Shown one piece after another: positions 33,356-43,086 of a stretch of 64,000 nt of DNA. The notes below the pieces were generated by a model. The model searched no databases, was not told the origin of the DNA, and saw only the letters and a list, made by a program, of their open reading frames with translations. Each line of letters starts with the position of its first letter. Within the stretch, counting starts at the first letter, position 1. A program made the translations under genes and the position numbers. Source of the DNA: Aphrophora alni (taxonomy: Eukaryota > Arthropoda > Insecta > Hemiptera > Aphrophoridae); the NCBI GenBank assembly GCA_963513935.1, contig OY740765.1:116255362-116319361 (forward strand), given 5' to 3'.

Positions 33356-33695
33356 CATGTCTGGGAACAGAGTCTCTGCAACAATGGGTCTTCTTGCATA
33401 TCCAGTAAGGTATCGAGGGATTGGCCGTCCAGGAGTTACATAATTACTAGACTGCAGCTCTCCCTCGACTGAAGTAAAGACCTGGATTGGGGTATAGGTT
33501 TGTGTAGAGGCATAGGCGAGTGTTGGCGTACAGTGGAGCACTGGTCAATTCAATGTATGTAGAAGAGGACGAAGATACATTTGATTGGGTTTGCGGTACA
33601 TAGGGGTCGAGTCCCTGACTCTCCCTATATACCCGATTCCTCCGTGATGGGGTTTCATCATCAGCGTCATCCGACGAAGAATGTTGAATTCCTCT
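33356..33695 (-). pseudogene. Spliced locus, exon-like block 2 (frameshifted)
   Basis: After a TTTTTATTAG acceptor, in phase with block 1, the frame reads RGIQHSSSDDADDETPSRRN, RVYRESQGLDPYVPQTQSN and SSSSSTYIELTS. Coding character then moves to the next frame: TLAYASTQTYTPIQVFTSVE, GELQSSNYVTPGRPIPRYLT, GYARRPIVAETLFPDM, ending at ATG|GTATAT. A one-base shift near 33,540 therefore separates two coding-like halves, unless a small intron was missed. The Ser/Asp-rich first half suggests a disordered region; the second half is rich in Tyr, Pro and Thr. Confidence 0.42.
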
Positions 33696-33767
33696 CTAAT
33701 AAAAAACAACCAAAACATAGAAACTGAGTAACAACATAGATGGGGAATCAACAGATACGAGTCTTAC

Positions 33768-33839
33768 CTTCAAATGAGGGGGCTTGATGAACATTACATC
33801 AAGCACTGCCACAAGTACAATGTATAAGAACTTCATTAT
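33768..33839 (-). pseudogene. Spliced locus, exon-like block 1 (signal-like start)
   Basis: A CTGTTGCAG acceptor is followed three bases later by ATG (33,836), then 23 codons beginning MKFLYIVLVAVLDVMFI and ending PPHLK at an AAG|GTAAGA donor. The start resembles a signal peptide or membrane anchor. The acceptor before the ATG implies at least one upstream non-coding exon, which I did not find. This block joins block 2 in phase. Confidence 0.42.
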
Positions 33840-33894
33840 CTGCAACAGTGTAACAGTGATGACAGAGAAAGTTCCACACAGTACACGTATCAGT

Positions 33895-33950
33895 TTGGGA
33901 TTGCCATGTCCATACTCACTAAAGTGAGTCCCTGAGATAAGTAACAGAAA
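33895..33950 (+). repeat. R2 terminal fragment
   Basis: GGGATTGCCATGTCCATACT followed by the CACTAAAGTGAGTCCCTGAG palindromic end of R2, directly upstream (on the gene's strand) of block 1. Confidence 0.65.
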
Positions 33951-34637
33951 AACGGTTATTTTTTCGCAAAAGTCGGCATATGTTTTTTAACCATTACGTA
34001 ACCTTTTCTATACTACTTATAAACGAAAAAGTAAAGAGCGGAAAACTTATTTTGACCGAATTTATTAAAACCAGAACATCGTCTTCAAAATATATAATTA
34101 TAATGGTTAAACTTAAACATATAGAATAAAGAAGTTAATTTGTGATTGTGATTATGTTGTTTAATTAAAAGAGAATATTTTATTCCTTAACTTGAGTTCC
34201 AATTTTTTTCAAAATTATAAGCAAGAACTAAATCTGCTACAGATATTTCCAAAATTTCTCAAAAATTCTCTACGCTCCTTCAATATGAAGGATGATTGAA
34301 AACAACAATCTTGTACTAAAACAAAAACTGCAGAAGTTTTCAATCAAAATTCGAACAATACACTATCTTCATTCTACAGTCATTGTTACTGACATAGTTA
34401 AACATGTCCAGAAAAAATCGAATGTCTTATGTTCTCTTAAAGAGACAAGTTTTTCAATTACTCTAGTTTCGTCAATGAAAATACACAATATAACTACAAA
34501 TCATTTGTTACTTCTTTTCGATGCCGGAGACTGAATATCAAGGCGTCCATCGATTGCCTTTACTTCCAATATTAATATTAAAAGTATTACAAAGGGGTCA
34601 AATTGGTTATTACAGCATTGCACAGAACCTTCTGGGG
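33951..34637. other. No gene found
   Basis: An 80-codon ORF at 34,292-34,534 has no domain; its composition follows the AT-rich background. Confidence 0.45.
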
Positions 34638-34925
34638 TTCACTTATAGTGAGTACGCGATTGGGAGTTCCAAGGGATCCTAGTTGGGTCTACAAGTTTAT
34701 TCATGTAGTCTCGGTTGTTAGATATCCCTCTTTAATCTTTCCGCACAGGTTTCTCTTTTGATCAACTCATGTCCTCAGGGCTTACTTTAATGAGTACGCG
34801 ATTGAGAATCCCGAGGGAGCCTAACTGGATCTACACATTTTCTCATATATTCTGGGTTAGATCACTCTCTTTCACATTTCCTATCAAGTCTCTCTTGACC
34901 AACTCTTACCCTCAGAGACTCATTT
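34638..34925 (-). repeat. Two tandem R2 copies
   Basis: 'TAGTGAGTACGCGATTGGGA' at 34,648 and AATGAGTACGCGATTGAGA at 34,788 mark two R2 units in the same orientation about 142 bp apart. Both run through GATCTACA and CTCTTTTGATCAACTC or CTCTTGACCAACTC. Confidence 0.85.
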
Positions 34926-34959
34926 TATTGTGGACGGGTTTGACAGAAAACATTTTATC

Positions 34960-35585
34960 GGTGTCTTTACGTTCCATGTCTTTACGAAACTAAAAAAGTG
35001 ACTTTCGAAATTCCGTCGTCGTTGTTGCCTGAATGTAAGCGCGATAGCGACTACAAAAATTGAAATATGAACATGAAATTTAGTATATGATAGTGTGCTC
35101 ATATAGAATTTTAATGAAATTCAGAAAAATTGAATTGAAAATGTCAAAATGGACAATAAAATTTGTTCTATCCCTTGTGTTATTTAACTTATAACACACT
35201 AAATTAGATACAGATTTGCAGATTTTAATTCTCCGTGTAATGGTACCAACCCCATTTCTCTACGATGACAAATAGCGAAGTTATTGTCAGAAATGTAATT
35301 TCGAACCCTGACATTTCAAATCAAATGTGTAATTTGTATTAATTACGAGATCCGGTAGGGCCTTAACCGACACGAGTGTAGCGAGTGGAGACCCTTTAAC
35401 ATTAAGCTTCGTCAACACTAAGGCCGAGACACTGACACGAGCGAAGCAAGTGGACATTTTGTAATGTATACACGAGACCTGTTAGAACAGTTTGGCATTT
35501 TCCTACAAGGCCTAAGATACAAACTTTAGGGAATAACATTAGGAGGATTTGCATTGTATTATGTGTAAGAATCGTGGTGGAGCCA
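34960..35585 (+). repeat. R1 interspersed repeat, copy E
   Basis: It carries 'GTGTGCTCATATAGAATTTT', 'ACACTAAATTAGATACAGAT', 'CTACGATGACAAATAGCGAA' and both tandem motifs (ACGAGTGTAGCGAGTGGAG and ACGAGCGAAGCAAGTGG). The ATGGCGGCC box is reduced to ATGGAC. Confidence 0.88.
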
Positions 35586-35987
35586 AACAACTTATTTTAA
35601 TATCTTGGACAAGTGTGGAAACCACCAATAACATTTAAACATCCGTTTTAACAGAAAATTGAATATCGATTTTGACCAAAGTGGTGGACACATTGAAAGT
35701 TTACCTTTTCCCAACATGTATGTTAAAACAAAATATTGAAAAATTGAAATTAAAATTTCTAACGAACTTAAGCATGATTTTTTCAATTAATTATGAATTT
35801 CATTTTTCATAAGATTTGATTATTCTAAATAACGATAAAACATGTTTATAAAACTTTTAATTGATTCACAGTATTTTTCTTTTATTTATCTTGTATATTA
35901 TGGGGAAATAGTTTTTAGAACAAAATAATGATCTCAGAAACATGTGTTTGAGTACTCATGGTTATATTTTTATTTAATAACAACAGA

Positions 35988-35991
<4 letters not shown>
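35586..35991. other. No gene found
   Basis: AT-rich, nothing recognised. Confidence 0.5.

Positions 35992-36042
<51 letters not shown>
35992..36042. repeat. (TA)n microsatellite
   Basis: An uninterrupted TA run of about 50 bp. Confidence 0.97.
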
Positions 36043-36043
<1 letters not shown>

Positions 36044-36089
36044 TTAAAAACAAATACCAAACAAATAACTTACAAAAGGTTATAGTTAT

Positions 36090-36190
36090 AGTTTGATTGG
36101 TGTAGCTCGTGTATCACTGAAGAGGACGACCTTGTCGTTGAAACGCGTCTGATACTTAGGCGTATTTTTTGTGAGAATTGTGTTCTGTAT
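36090..36190 (+). ncRNA. CTGAAGA/GAAAC motif repeat, hammerhead-like core
   Basis: CTGAAGA (36,117-36,123), a stem of ACGAC/GTCGT closed by CTT (36,126-36,138), then GAAAC (36,140-36,144) and GCGT. The arrangement CUGANGA-stem-GAAA is the conserved core of hammerhead ribozymes, which are known in the terminal regions of Penelope-like retroelements. Relatives on the minus strand lie at 51,160-51,290 and, decayed, at 19,300-19,445. I could not find a convincing stem I or confirm the cleavage site, so ribozyme activity is unproven. The surrounding text (GAGAATTGTGTTC, ATTCTAT-like ends) is shared with the other copies. Confidence 0.38.
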
Positions 36191-36299
36191 TTGTTATTCT
36201 GTACAAAAGGTTGTTTTTAAAGGCTACCCAATTTAAACAGCATCCCTGGGTTGCCATTTGGGTGCGAGTCAATGTTCTATGCGTCCGTTATTCGTGCAT

Positions 36300-36480
36300 T
36301 GTACTCTAGGTTGCGATCTTAACCCAGTTGGGGGAATTTACGTACGTCGTGTAGTCGCCCGCTCAATGCTACTAACCTAACCCAACCTAACCCAGTTGGG
36401 GAATTTACGTATGTCGTGTTGTCGTCCGCTCAATGGTACCTAACCTAACCTAACGTAATCTAGCCTAACCTAAACTACCT
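36300..36480 (+). repeat. CCTAA-rich repeats and 72-bp direct duplication
   Basis: 'TAACCTAACCCAACCTAACC' at 36,373 and 'TAACCTAACCTAACGTAATC' near 36,443 resemble degenerate insect telomeric (TTAGG)n. Between them the unit 'AACCCAGTTGGG' plus GGAATTTACGTA, GTCGTGT and CGCTCAATG is present twice (about 36,319-36,368 and 36,391-36,438). This may be an interstitial telomere-like tract or the simple tail of a retroelement. Confidence 0.7.
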
Positions 36481-36539
36481 CAAGGATTGAAAGTCTCGAG
36501 TGCAATATTTCCAAAATATCTCAACAAAGTACTGTCACA

Positions 36540-38210
36540 ACATTTATTTTCAAAATGCATACCATACTTAGATGTCACACTAGTTTTTGCGAAAAATTTT
36601 GATAAAAAAACAACAATTTAAACATAGTGTTAAACGAATTAGTAAAAGTCTTTCTAAAACTCAATACAAAAAAATGAAAACTTTTTCTATGAAACTATAG
36701 AATTATTAGCACACGAAGTTTCTACACAAACATGGCATAAAACCTTTAGAGAAAAATACAAAACCAATATTAGATTTCAACCAAAAACATTAAGAAACGT
36801 TAAAGCATTTCTAGGTCTATCAGGTTTTTCAGAAAATGTATAAAGGACTATGCAATGATAACTCAATAATTAACAGAATTTCTAAAAAACCAACAAAAAC
36901 CAAATTCCAAAATAACGTTTACAGAACAATGTGAAAAAGTTTTTGAAAAATAAAAGAAGTTTTAACAACTTCACCTTTACTAATTCATTTTCAATAATAT
37001 AAAAATACACGTGTAAGTGGTAAGTCTCCACATTTTTCTTTGGATTATTTTATTTTTATTTTTTTTTCCAAATTCGCCTTGTTGTAGCTTATTTTTTTTT
37101 ATATTTTTGAGGTAACAAATAATATTGATAGGACATCATGAAGGTATATGTTAGAAATGACATACTATATTACAAACACTACTTCGGGGAAGAAAGTTTA
37201 AACCTATTGGTAGCCCCACAAAATCTAAAACTAGAAAGTATTAAACAAGCCCACGATTACCTAATAATGGGAGGACAATACTTATATTACAAAAAACTTC
37301 TAAAAATAAAAGACAGATACCACTGGCCAACTTTACACAAAGATTTAGAAGAAAACACAAAAACATGTGACACCTGTCTAAAACGAAAAATACCTCTCAG
37401 AAAGGCATATGGGCTCTTTAAAACAATACTAGCAACCCATCTGCCATTAAATAAAGTAATAATAGATTTCATAGGCCAACATGTGCATACAAATATATCT
37501 TATCATGCACAGACGTTTCCACAAAATATGCGTGGGCATTCAAATGCAAATAAGCAGATGCAAAAACCGTAGCAGATAATTTGATGAAAATAATATTAAA
37601 ACACGGATAATACGTATATCAAAATCAGATAGGAGTACGCATTTTAATAATGAAGTGATAAAAAACTTAGGAATAAATCATATTTGAGCAGTGCTTATTC
37701 ACCACAATCACAAGGGTTAACTGAAAAATTCAATTGGACACTAACAAACATGTTATCACATTATGAACATTAAAACCCAAAATCTTGGTCTAAATACATT
37801 GACCATGTTATGTTGTTTTTTGTTATAACTTAACAAAACAAACAAGCTCTGCGTATACACCAAATAAATTAATGTATGCTTTAGAACCAAACTACCCAAT
37901 GGAAATAATACAGATTCAAGAAAATTATATGACATACAAAAAGAAATAAAAGATATTCAAAATATAAGAAAAACAATTCCAAAAATCATTGAAAATGCTC
38001 AAGAAAAAAAAATATTATGATAAAATGTTAGACTTCTATTTCTAAGTAGGGGACGAAGTATTATAAAAAAGAGAATACTATGGAATGGCAGCTACAACAT
38101 TTGATGTAAAATATTTAGCACCATATCTATTTACAGAAAAAATAAATAATCTCACATACATAATAGTGATACTTAAATATGGCAAACTACAAAATGAGCC
38201 CCTGTAGGAC
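36540..38210 (+). pseudogene. Ty3/Gypsy-like pol remnant (RT/RNase H edge and integrase)
   Basis: 36,770-36,990 translates as TLRNVKAFLGLSGF, then MITQ.LTEFLKNQQKP, KITFTEQCEKVFEK and LL.HFQ. This is the end of the RT and start of the RNase H region of Gypsy pol (FLG(L/F)..YYR.FI...., FxWxxxCExAFxxLK). Next comes a 144-codon open frame (37,138-37,572) with the integrase zinc-binding region: H39, Q47 where His is expected, C77 and C80, with WPTLHKDLEE between. The catalytic core follows across several frames: SCTDVSTKYAWAF (first Asp), SDRSTHFNNEVIKNLGI (second Asp), and QGLTEKFNWTLTNMLSH (Glu). A C-terminal piece reads VGDEVL and later FDVKYLAPYLFTEK. Most of the RNase H is missing between 36,990 and 37,130. 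Many stops: not functional. No LTRs were identified. Confidence 0.85.
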
Positions 38211-39642
38211 ATTTATTACAAATTCACTAAATAATATAATTTAAAATACCTTAATTAAGTGTTGCTTTATTTATTTATTACAATAAATTACTGGAACACA
38301 TTGCCAAAAATAGGATTAGTAGGAGATGTATTTGCCTCTCACTTTTGATTCTTGCTTGGAAGGTATCATAAGATCCTTATTTCAGCTAATTTATAACAAA
38401 GGAGATTCGTATTTTAGTTAGCATTACTTGAAAATAGTTAATTTAAGTATTATTCAGTTATTGTGAATCTAATTTTTTGTATTGACTTTAATTTGATTTT
38501 AAGTTTAATTTTATTTTTAATATTAATTAAATGATTTTGTTATGTTTACATTAATGTTTTAAATTACTGGCTACTGACATAAATAGATGTATATCGTTTG
38601 TAGCACTTTCAAGGTCCACTTTATACACCTATCACCTTTATTTATAGATAATTGTTGGATGACTGAGGCGGAAGACTTAAGTTCCCCCCCCCCCACTTTA
38701 AGTTTACGCGTTTAATCATTTTACATAGCTTCGGATTTGCTTTGGATTTCATAGGTTGATAGTCGCGGGCTTTTTTCTGATTGGACAATATTTTGCAATT
38801 GTGTATTTTACCTAGAAATTATGTAAGTTCACAGAGACCAGTTCTGAAGGTTTTCTTTATAGCTAATTTCTTGGGAACTTCAAGTTGAATAACCATAGTG
38901 TCATACATGTGTTTTTATTGTAATTTGAAACTGTTCTGCATTGCTGTAACTTAGTTTGTGTTAATGCTAATTTCATTTCTCTAATATAATAGATATTCAT
39001 TTTTTGAATATATCTCTGACAACGTGAATATAGTGATTTCACGTGACATTGCCACGAATCTATTAATCACTGTAGATAGATACTTGTGCACCCAATCGCA
39101 TTCACAAACATCTGTACAGAAATGGGAAAAAAATGCCAATTTTTTAACAATTTGTAGTACTGTAGTCAAAGTTTCGTAAAAAGACTTCTTCGTGACCTAT
39201 ATAATCCATTAAAATTTGGAACATGTCCAACGTTTGTATTAATTCTATATTAATGTATATACAACGTATCGCGGGTATTAATCAACACTCGTTTTCAAGT
39301 GAAATAATCTAAAAATGAAAGAATTTTATTATTATTATTCCTTTACAATAATCTATTCATATTTACATAAAAACCTTAAAAAAACATTTCTAAACATCCA
39401 GTTGAGACCTGTTTGGGATAAAAAGAAAAGAAAATCCAAATAATAATAAGTTAAATACACTCAAAGGAAAAACGTGTGACCAACTGAGTCCATCTAAAAT
39501 TAAACATTGTACCTAAGAACTAAAGTCAATGGAAATATACATCATACAAACTTATTGTTTACCTTAACTACTGCACTAACAATTGAAGACTACACACTTT
39601 ACAGGATAACATATTAACAAAGAAAGGCTAATGAAGTTTATG
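38211..39642. other. No gene found
   Basis: AT-rich. A run of about 12 C near 38,685 and a 62-codon minus-strand ORF (38,981-39,169) without a domain. If the Gypsy element has a 3' LTR it should start here, but I could not delimit one. Confidence 0.45.
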
Positions 39643-39960
39643 TACAGGGTGTTTCACGAAGATATGCAGAGACTTTGGGAGTTCATTCTGAATGTAAAAA
39701 TAAATAAATCATTTCCCATGATTATAGATCTGAAAACGCTTTGTTTCCCCTATATCCGCCATTTGTTTTACAAAAGACATTATAACTATAAAAATAGATA
39801 AATATTTTGTTCAAATCTGGTACACGCATTATTTATGTTAATTTTTACAAGTGTGTCAAAAACAAAGTCTTTATTTTGTATTATTTTTAAAATGCCGGCA
39901 ATTTAAATTGATTAACGTCAAATAGTTTTAATTGATTGCCCAGTATAGGGTAACTTTAGT
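39643..39960 (+). mobile_element. GGGTGTTTCACGAAG element, one end visible
   Basis: It starts TACAGGGTGTTTCACGAAG. The same tip, inverted (CTTCGTGAAACACCCTGTA), closes the segment ending at 57,046. Tips of this type are common on small insect DNA elements. The opposite end was not found here, so the limits are approximate. Confidence 0.5.
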
Positions 39961-39989
39961 GATCGTCGTAATTTTTAACATCTTTTTTT

Positions 39990-40352
39990 CGACTGATCGA
40001 AATGATTTTTTAGCCCAATTACATGATCTCAAGAATCCGAAAAAATAATTTCCGGCTAGCCGTCCATAGCGGCTATAAAAATTAACATAACATGAAATTT
40101 TGTTTGGATTATAATGAGCTCATATAGAACCTTAATGAAGTTCGGAACAATTGCATTGAAAATGTCATAATTGCGGTCATTTTCAACAGTTTTTGCCCCA
40201 TATCTCGTGCGTTATTCAACTTGTTTTACAGTTTTATAGCGAATTTATTGTCAAACACATTAATTTGAACTCCGACCTCCCAATGAAATGTGATATTCGT
40301 ATGAGAGTCGGCAGGGCAAGATACTAACACGAGCAAAGTGAGTGGAGATTTT

Positions 40353-40406
<54 letters not shown>

Positions 40407-40625
40407 TTCTACGAGGCTCTCTCTATCCGACGCTAAAAATTAATGATATACCTAATTACGAGGCCCAAAAAACCTGTGTAATAACTGTTTTAATGAAACT
40501 TATCCTAATGGTTGTAAATTTCAACATTTCCTGCAAGACTCAAGAAAACAATTTTTGGTCATTATATTTTAGAGGATCTACTTTTATTACATTGCATGAT
40601 TGGGCTTGGTAAGTATCGTGATGGT
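39990..40625 (+). repeat. R1 interspersed repeat, copy F
   Basis: It retains 'GAGCTCATATAGAACCTTAA', ATATCTCGTGCGTTATTCA, ACGAGCAAAGTGAGTGGAG, 'CATTTCCTGCAAGACTCAAG' and the end GGCTTGGTAAGTATCGTGATGG. The middle is interrupted by a long TA run at the point where other copies have a short TATATA. The 86-codon ORF at 40,352-40,612 is a translation of this run and repeat. Confidence 0.88.
40355..40406. repeat. (TA)n microsatellite inside R1
   Basis: About 50 bp of TA between GGAGATTTTTG and CTTCTACGAGG. The same position in copies at 51,665 and 4,935 holds only six to eight bases of TATA. Confidence 0.97.
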
Positions 40626-40934
40626 TTATCATAATTGCAAGGCAGTTAAATTTATCCAAATTTGTATCTTCGTGGTTGTCTAGTGATCGACTGAAAACGA
40701 CCACCGATATATTTGTCATTATTTGTAACAACTGACTTGAGACGTTTAGCCACTGACTTATTCTTGCTTATTGTGTAGCCTATTTAATTAAATAATCGCA
40801 ACGAATAAGTTAAGAATACCCAAAATGTGATAAATTGCATCATATCTGTACATACTGGTATATTGCTCAGATGGTATGTTTTGAAGTTCCGCTACTACTG
40901 GCTACCATCTAAACAAATTCCTCTGTACAAAACG
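40626..40934. other. No gene found
   Basis: Nothing recognised. Confidence 0.5.
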
Positions 40935-41260
40935 CTAATTAGAATAGTTCTATGATGTGGAAGTGAAACTGGACACTCACGTAAGCGACAAAGAAACTCC
41001 TCGATACCTTCGAGAGGGTGATTTTAAGAAGGATATTCAAGAACTGTGAGAGATGAAGATAGGTGGAGAATAAGATAGAACAATGAGCCGTATGGCGTCT
41101 TTGACGACTCACCTATCTCTATATTAATTAAAAATCGAAAGCTACCATAGGTAGGTCATATACATATAGAATAGTAAAAAGGGCACGTTGAAGGTAGACG
41201 ATCTGTGGGTAAGCAACGAAATAGATAGATGGAATTTAATCGACACTGTGACGCGTTCTG
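40935..41260 (+). pseudogene. Non-LTR retrotransposon RT, C-terminal fossil 2
   Basis: Frames in order give GSET then WTLT, KKLLDTFERVILRRIFKNCE (one uninterrupted stretch at about 40,990-41,050), DRWRIRYN-like remains, and PISILIKNRK with GR or GH. This is the pattern YG.ETW.L....KL..FERK.LRRI.G.......W..R.N.EL of LINE RT ends. It is broken by stops and frameshifts and is similar in extent to the fossil at 1,030-1,390, but retains more of the upstream part. Confidence 0.75.
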
Positions 41261-41389
41261 ATGAACAGTCACTCGGCCTTAAATTGTAGTTGCTATTCGG
41301 ATTACAATCTTAATTGTAATCGCGGTCACCGTCTATATGATATCTAGGAGGCTGGCGATCAATTGTGATCAGTGGAGGAATGATTTAAA

Positions 41390-42040
41390 TTAAAATCTAA
41401 TATTTAAACTTGCATTTGTTAAAAATGAATTTGTACAATTCAAACATTTAAGACTCAAATTTTTATTTGTTAAACATTAAATTGTACTATTCAACCCATC
41501 TAAGACTTAAATTTGTATTGTTAAACATAATTTTGTACTATTCAAACATCTAAGACTTAAATTTCTATTTGTTGAACATTAAATTGTACTATTAAATCAT
41601 CTAAGACTTAAATTTCTATTGTTAAACATTAAATTGTACTATTCAACCCATCTAAGACTTAAATTTGTATTGTTAAACATTAAATTGTACTACTCAAACA
41701 TCTAAGACTTAAATTTCTATTTGTTGAACATTAAATTGTACTATTCAACCCATCTAAGACTTAAATTTGTATTTGTTAAAAATTAATTTGTACTATTAAA
41801 TCATCTAAGACTTAAATTTGTATTGTTAAACATTAAATTGTACTATTCAACCCATCTAAGACTTAAATTTGTATTTGTTAAACAATAAATTGTACAGTTC
41901 AAACATCTAAGACTCAAATTTTTATTTGTTAAACATTAAATTGTACTATTCAATCATCTAAGACTTAAATTTTTATTTGTTAAACAATAAATTGTACTAT
42001 TCATTTTTTAAATTTGTATTTGTTAAACAATTTGAACCAT
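41390..42040. repeat. 51-bp tandem satellite, about 12 copies
   Basis: TAAGACTTAAATTT falls at 41,449 (variant), 41,501, 41,551, 41,602, 41,653, 41,703, 41,755, 41,806, 41,857, 41,908 and 41,959, giving a period of 50-52 bp. Units share AACATTAAATTGTACTATTC followed by AACCCATC. Confidence 0.95.
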
Positions 42041-42610
42041 GAATTTAAATATAATAAACGTAAGTGATATTCCTTAAAAGTACGTAATTTCGACAATCTA
42101 AACATTGATTTAATCTCAGTCTCAATACGGAGAATGAAAATAAAATTAATGTGTATATCGAAGTTGTAAACAAGTCAAACACTTTAAACTACGAAGCTGG
42201 AAGCATAAGAGACAAATGTTTTTAAGCCGTACTGAATAGTAGATAGGAAAAGGATAACAATAAATATATTAATATCAAGTATTCGTTTATAATACATCGA
42301 TTTAAACACAGCCTAGATACAGAGTTAAAAGTAAAAGTAATATCAATATCGAACTTGTAAAAGAGTCAAACACTTAAAACTACGAAGCTGAAAGCCGATC
42401 AAGAAACAAATGTTTAATTCCGAAGCGAATACTTGATAGGTGAACCATGAATTTAAATATAATAATCATAAGTGATATTCGTTAATAATACAACCTAAAC
42501 GTTGTACACTGATACAGTCTACGTATGCTCACAGTCTAATAATTGTACACGTATAATCACAGTCTCAATACAGAGAATGAAAGTAAAATTAATTTACTAC
42601 AACTGAAAAA
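42040..42610. repeat. Degenerate longer tandem repeat next to the 51-bp array
   Basis: 'GAACCATGAATTTAAATATA' occurs at about 42,032 and 42,441. 'TCTCAATACGGAGAATGAAA' and relatives recur near 42,120, 42,313 and 42,561, and 'CACTTAAAACTACGAAGCTG'-like text near 42,180 and 42,370. The period is about 190-200 bp. Confidence 0.7.
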
Positions 42611-42709
42611 CTCAGCTATTCTGTTGTACAGTGAGTTAGACTGTGCGCCATCCCCTTTTTAATTAACGCTCTTACTTCAAACCCAGAAATATTTATTACA
42701 GGCTTTGTT

Positions 42710-43030
42710 TTCGAGAGTATTGAGTGGATTTAGACGGTTCACTGGAAGTATAGGCTTTTACAATTTTCACCTGAACCTCTTAATCCCTTCAACAATTTAG
42801 GTTGGGCCTAAACTATTGGTACCCCTCTTTAATCAACGCTTCCAGTTATTATTATTAATTATCCCTTAGCTCAGGGAGCTCACGAGCAAATTTTTATTTT
42901 TATTACTTATATCAAGAGCGAGTTCTTTGGAAAGTTCCTCGATCACATTCTATATTAGTCACTTAGATGTTAACGTGTGTGTGGATTATTAAAATAATTG
43001 CAAGCACAACTCTTAGTTATGGAGTTAATG
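42710..43030 (-). repeat. Family K interspersed repeat, copy 2 (short form)
   Basis: Inverse of 13,836-14,560 but lacking the ~420 bp between AAGTAATAAAA and TTTG(T/C)TCGTGAGCTCCC. It runs directly into the TA run at 43,035. Confidence 0.75.
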
Positions 43031-43034
43031 TGTG

Positions 43035-43044
43035 TATATATATA

Positions 43045-43083
<39 letters not shown>
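43035..43083. repeat. (TA)n microsatellite between K and J
   Basis: A TA run with two TTTA interruptions. It separates family K copy 2 from family J copy 2. Confidence 0.95.

Positions 43084-43086
<3 letters not shown>

Noticed and set aside
40352..40612. 86-codon ORF starting with alternating Ile/Tyr
   Set aside because: It translates the TA microsatellite and R1 sequence; no protein.
41390..42040. CRISPR-like regular spacing of about 51 bp
   Set aside because: The whole unit repeats with no unique spacers, and the context is eukaryotic, so this is a satellite.
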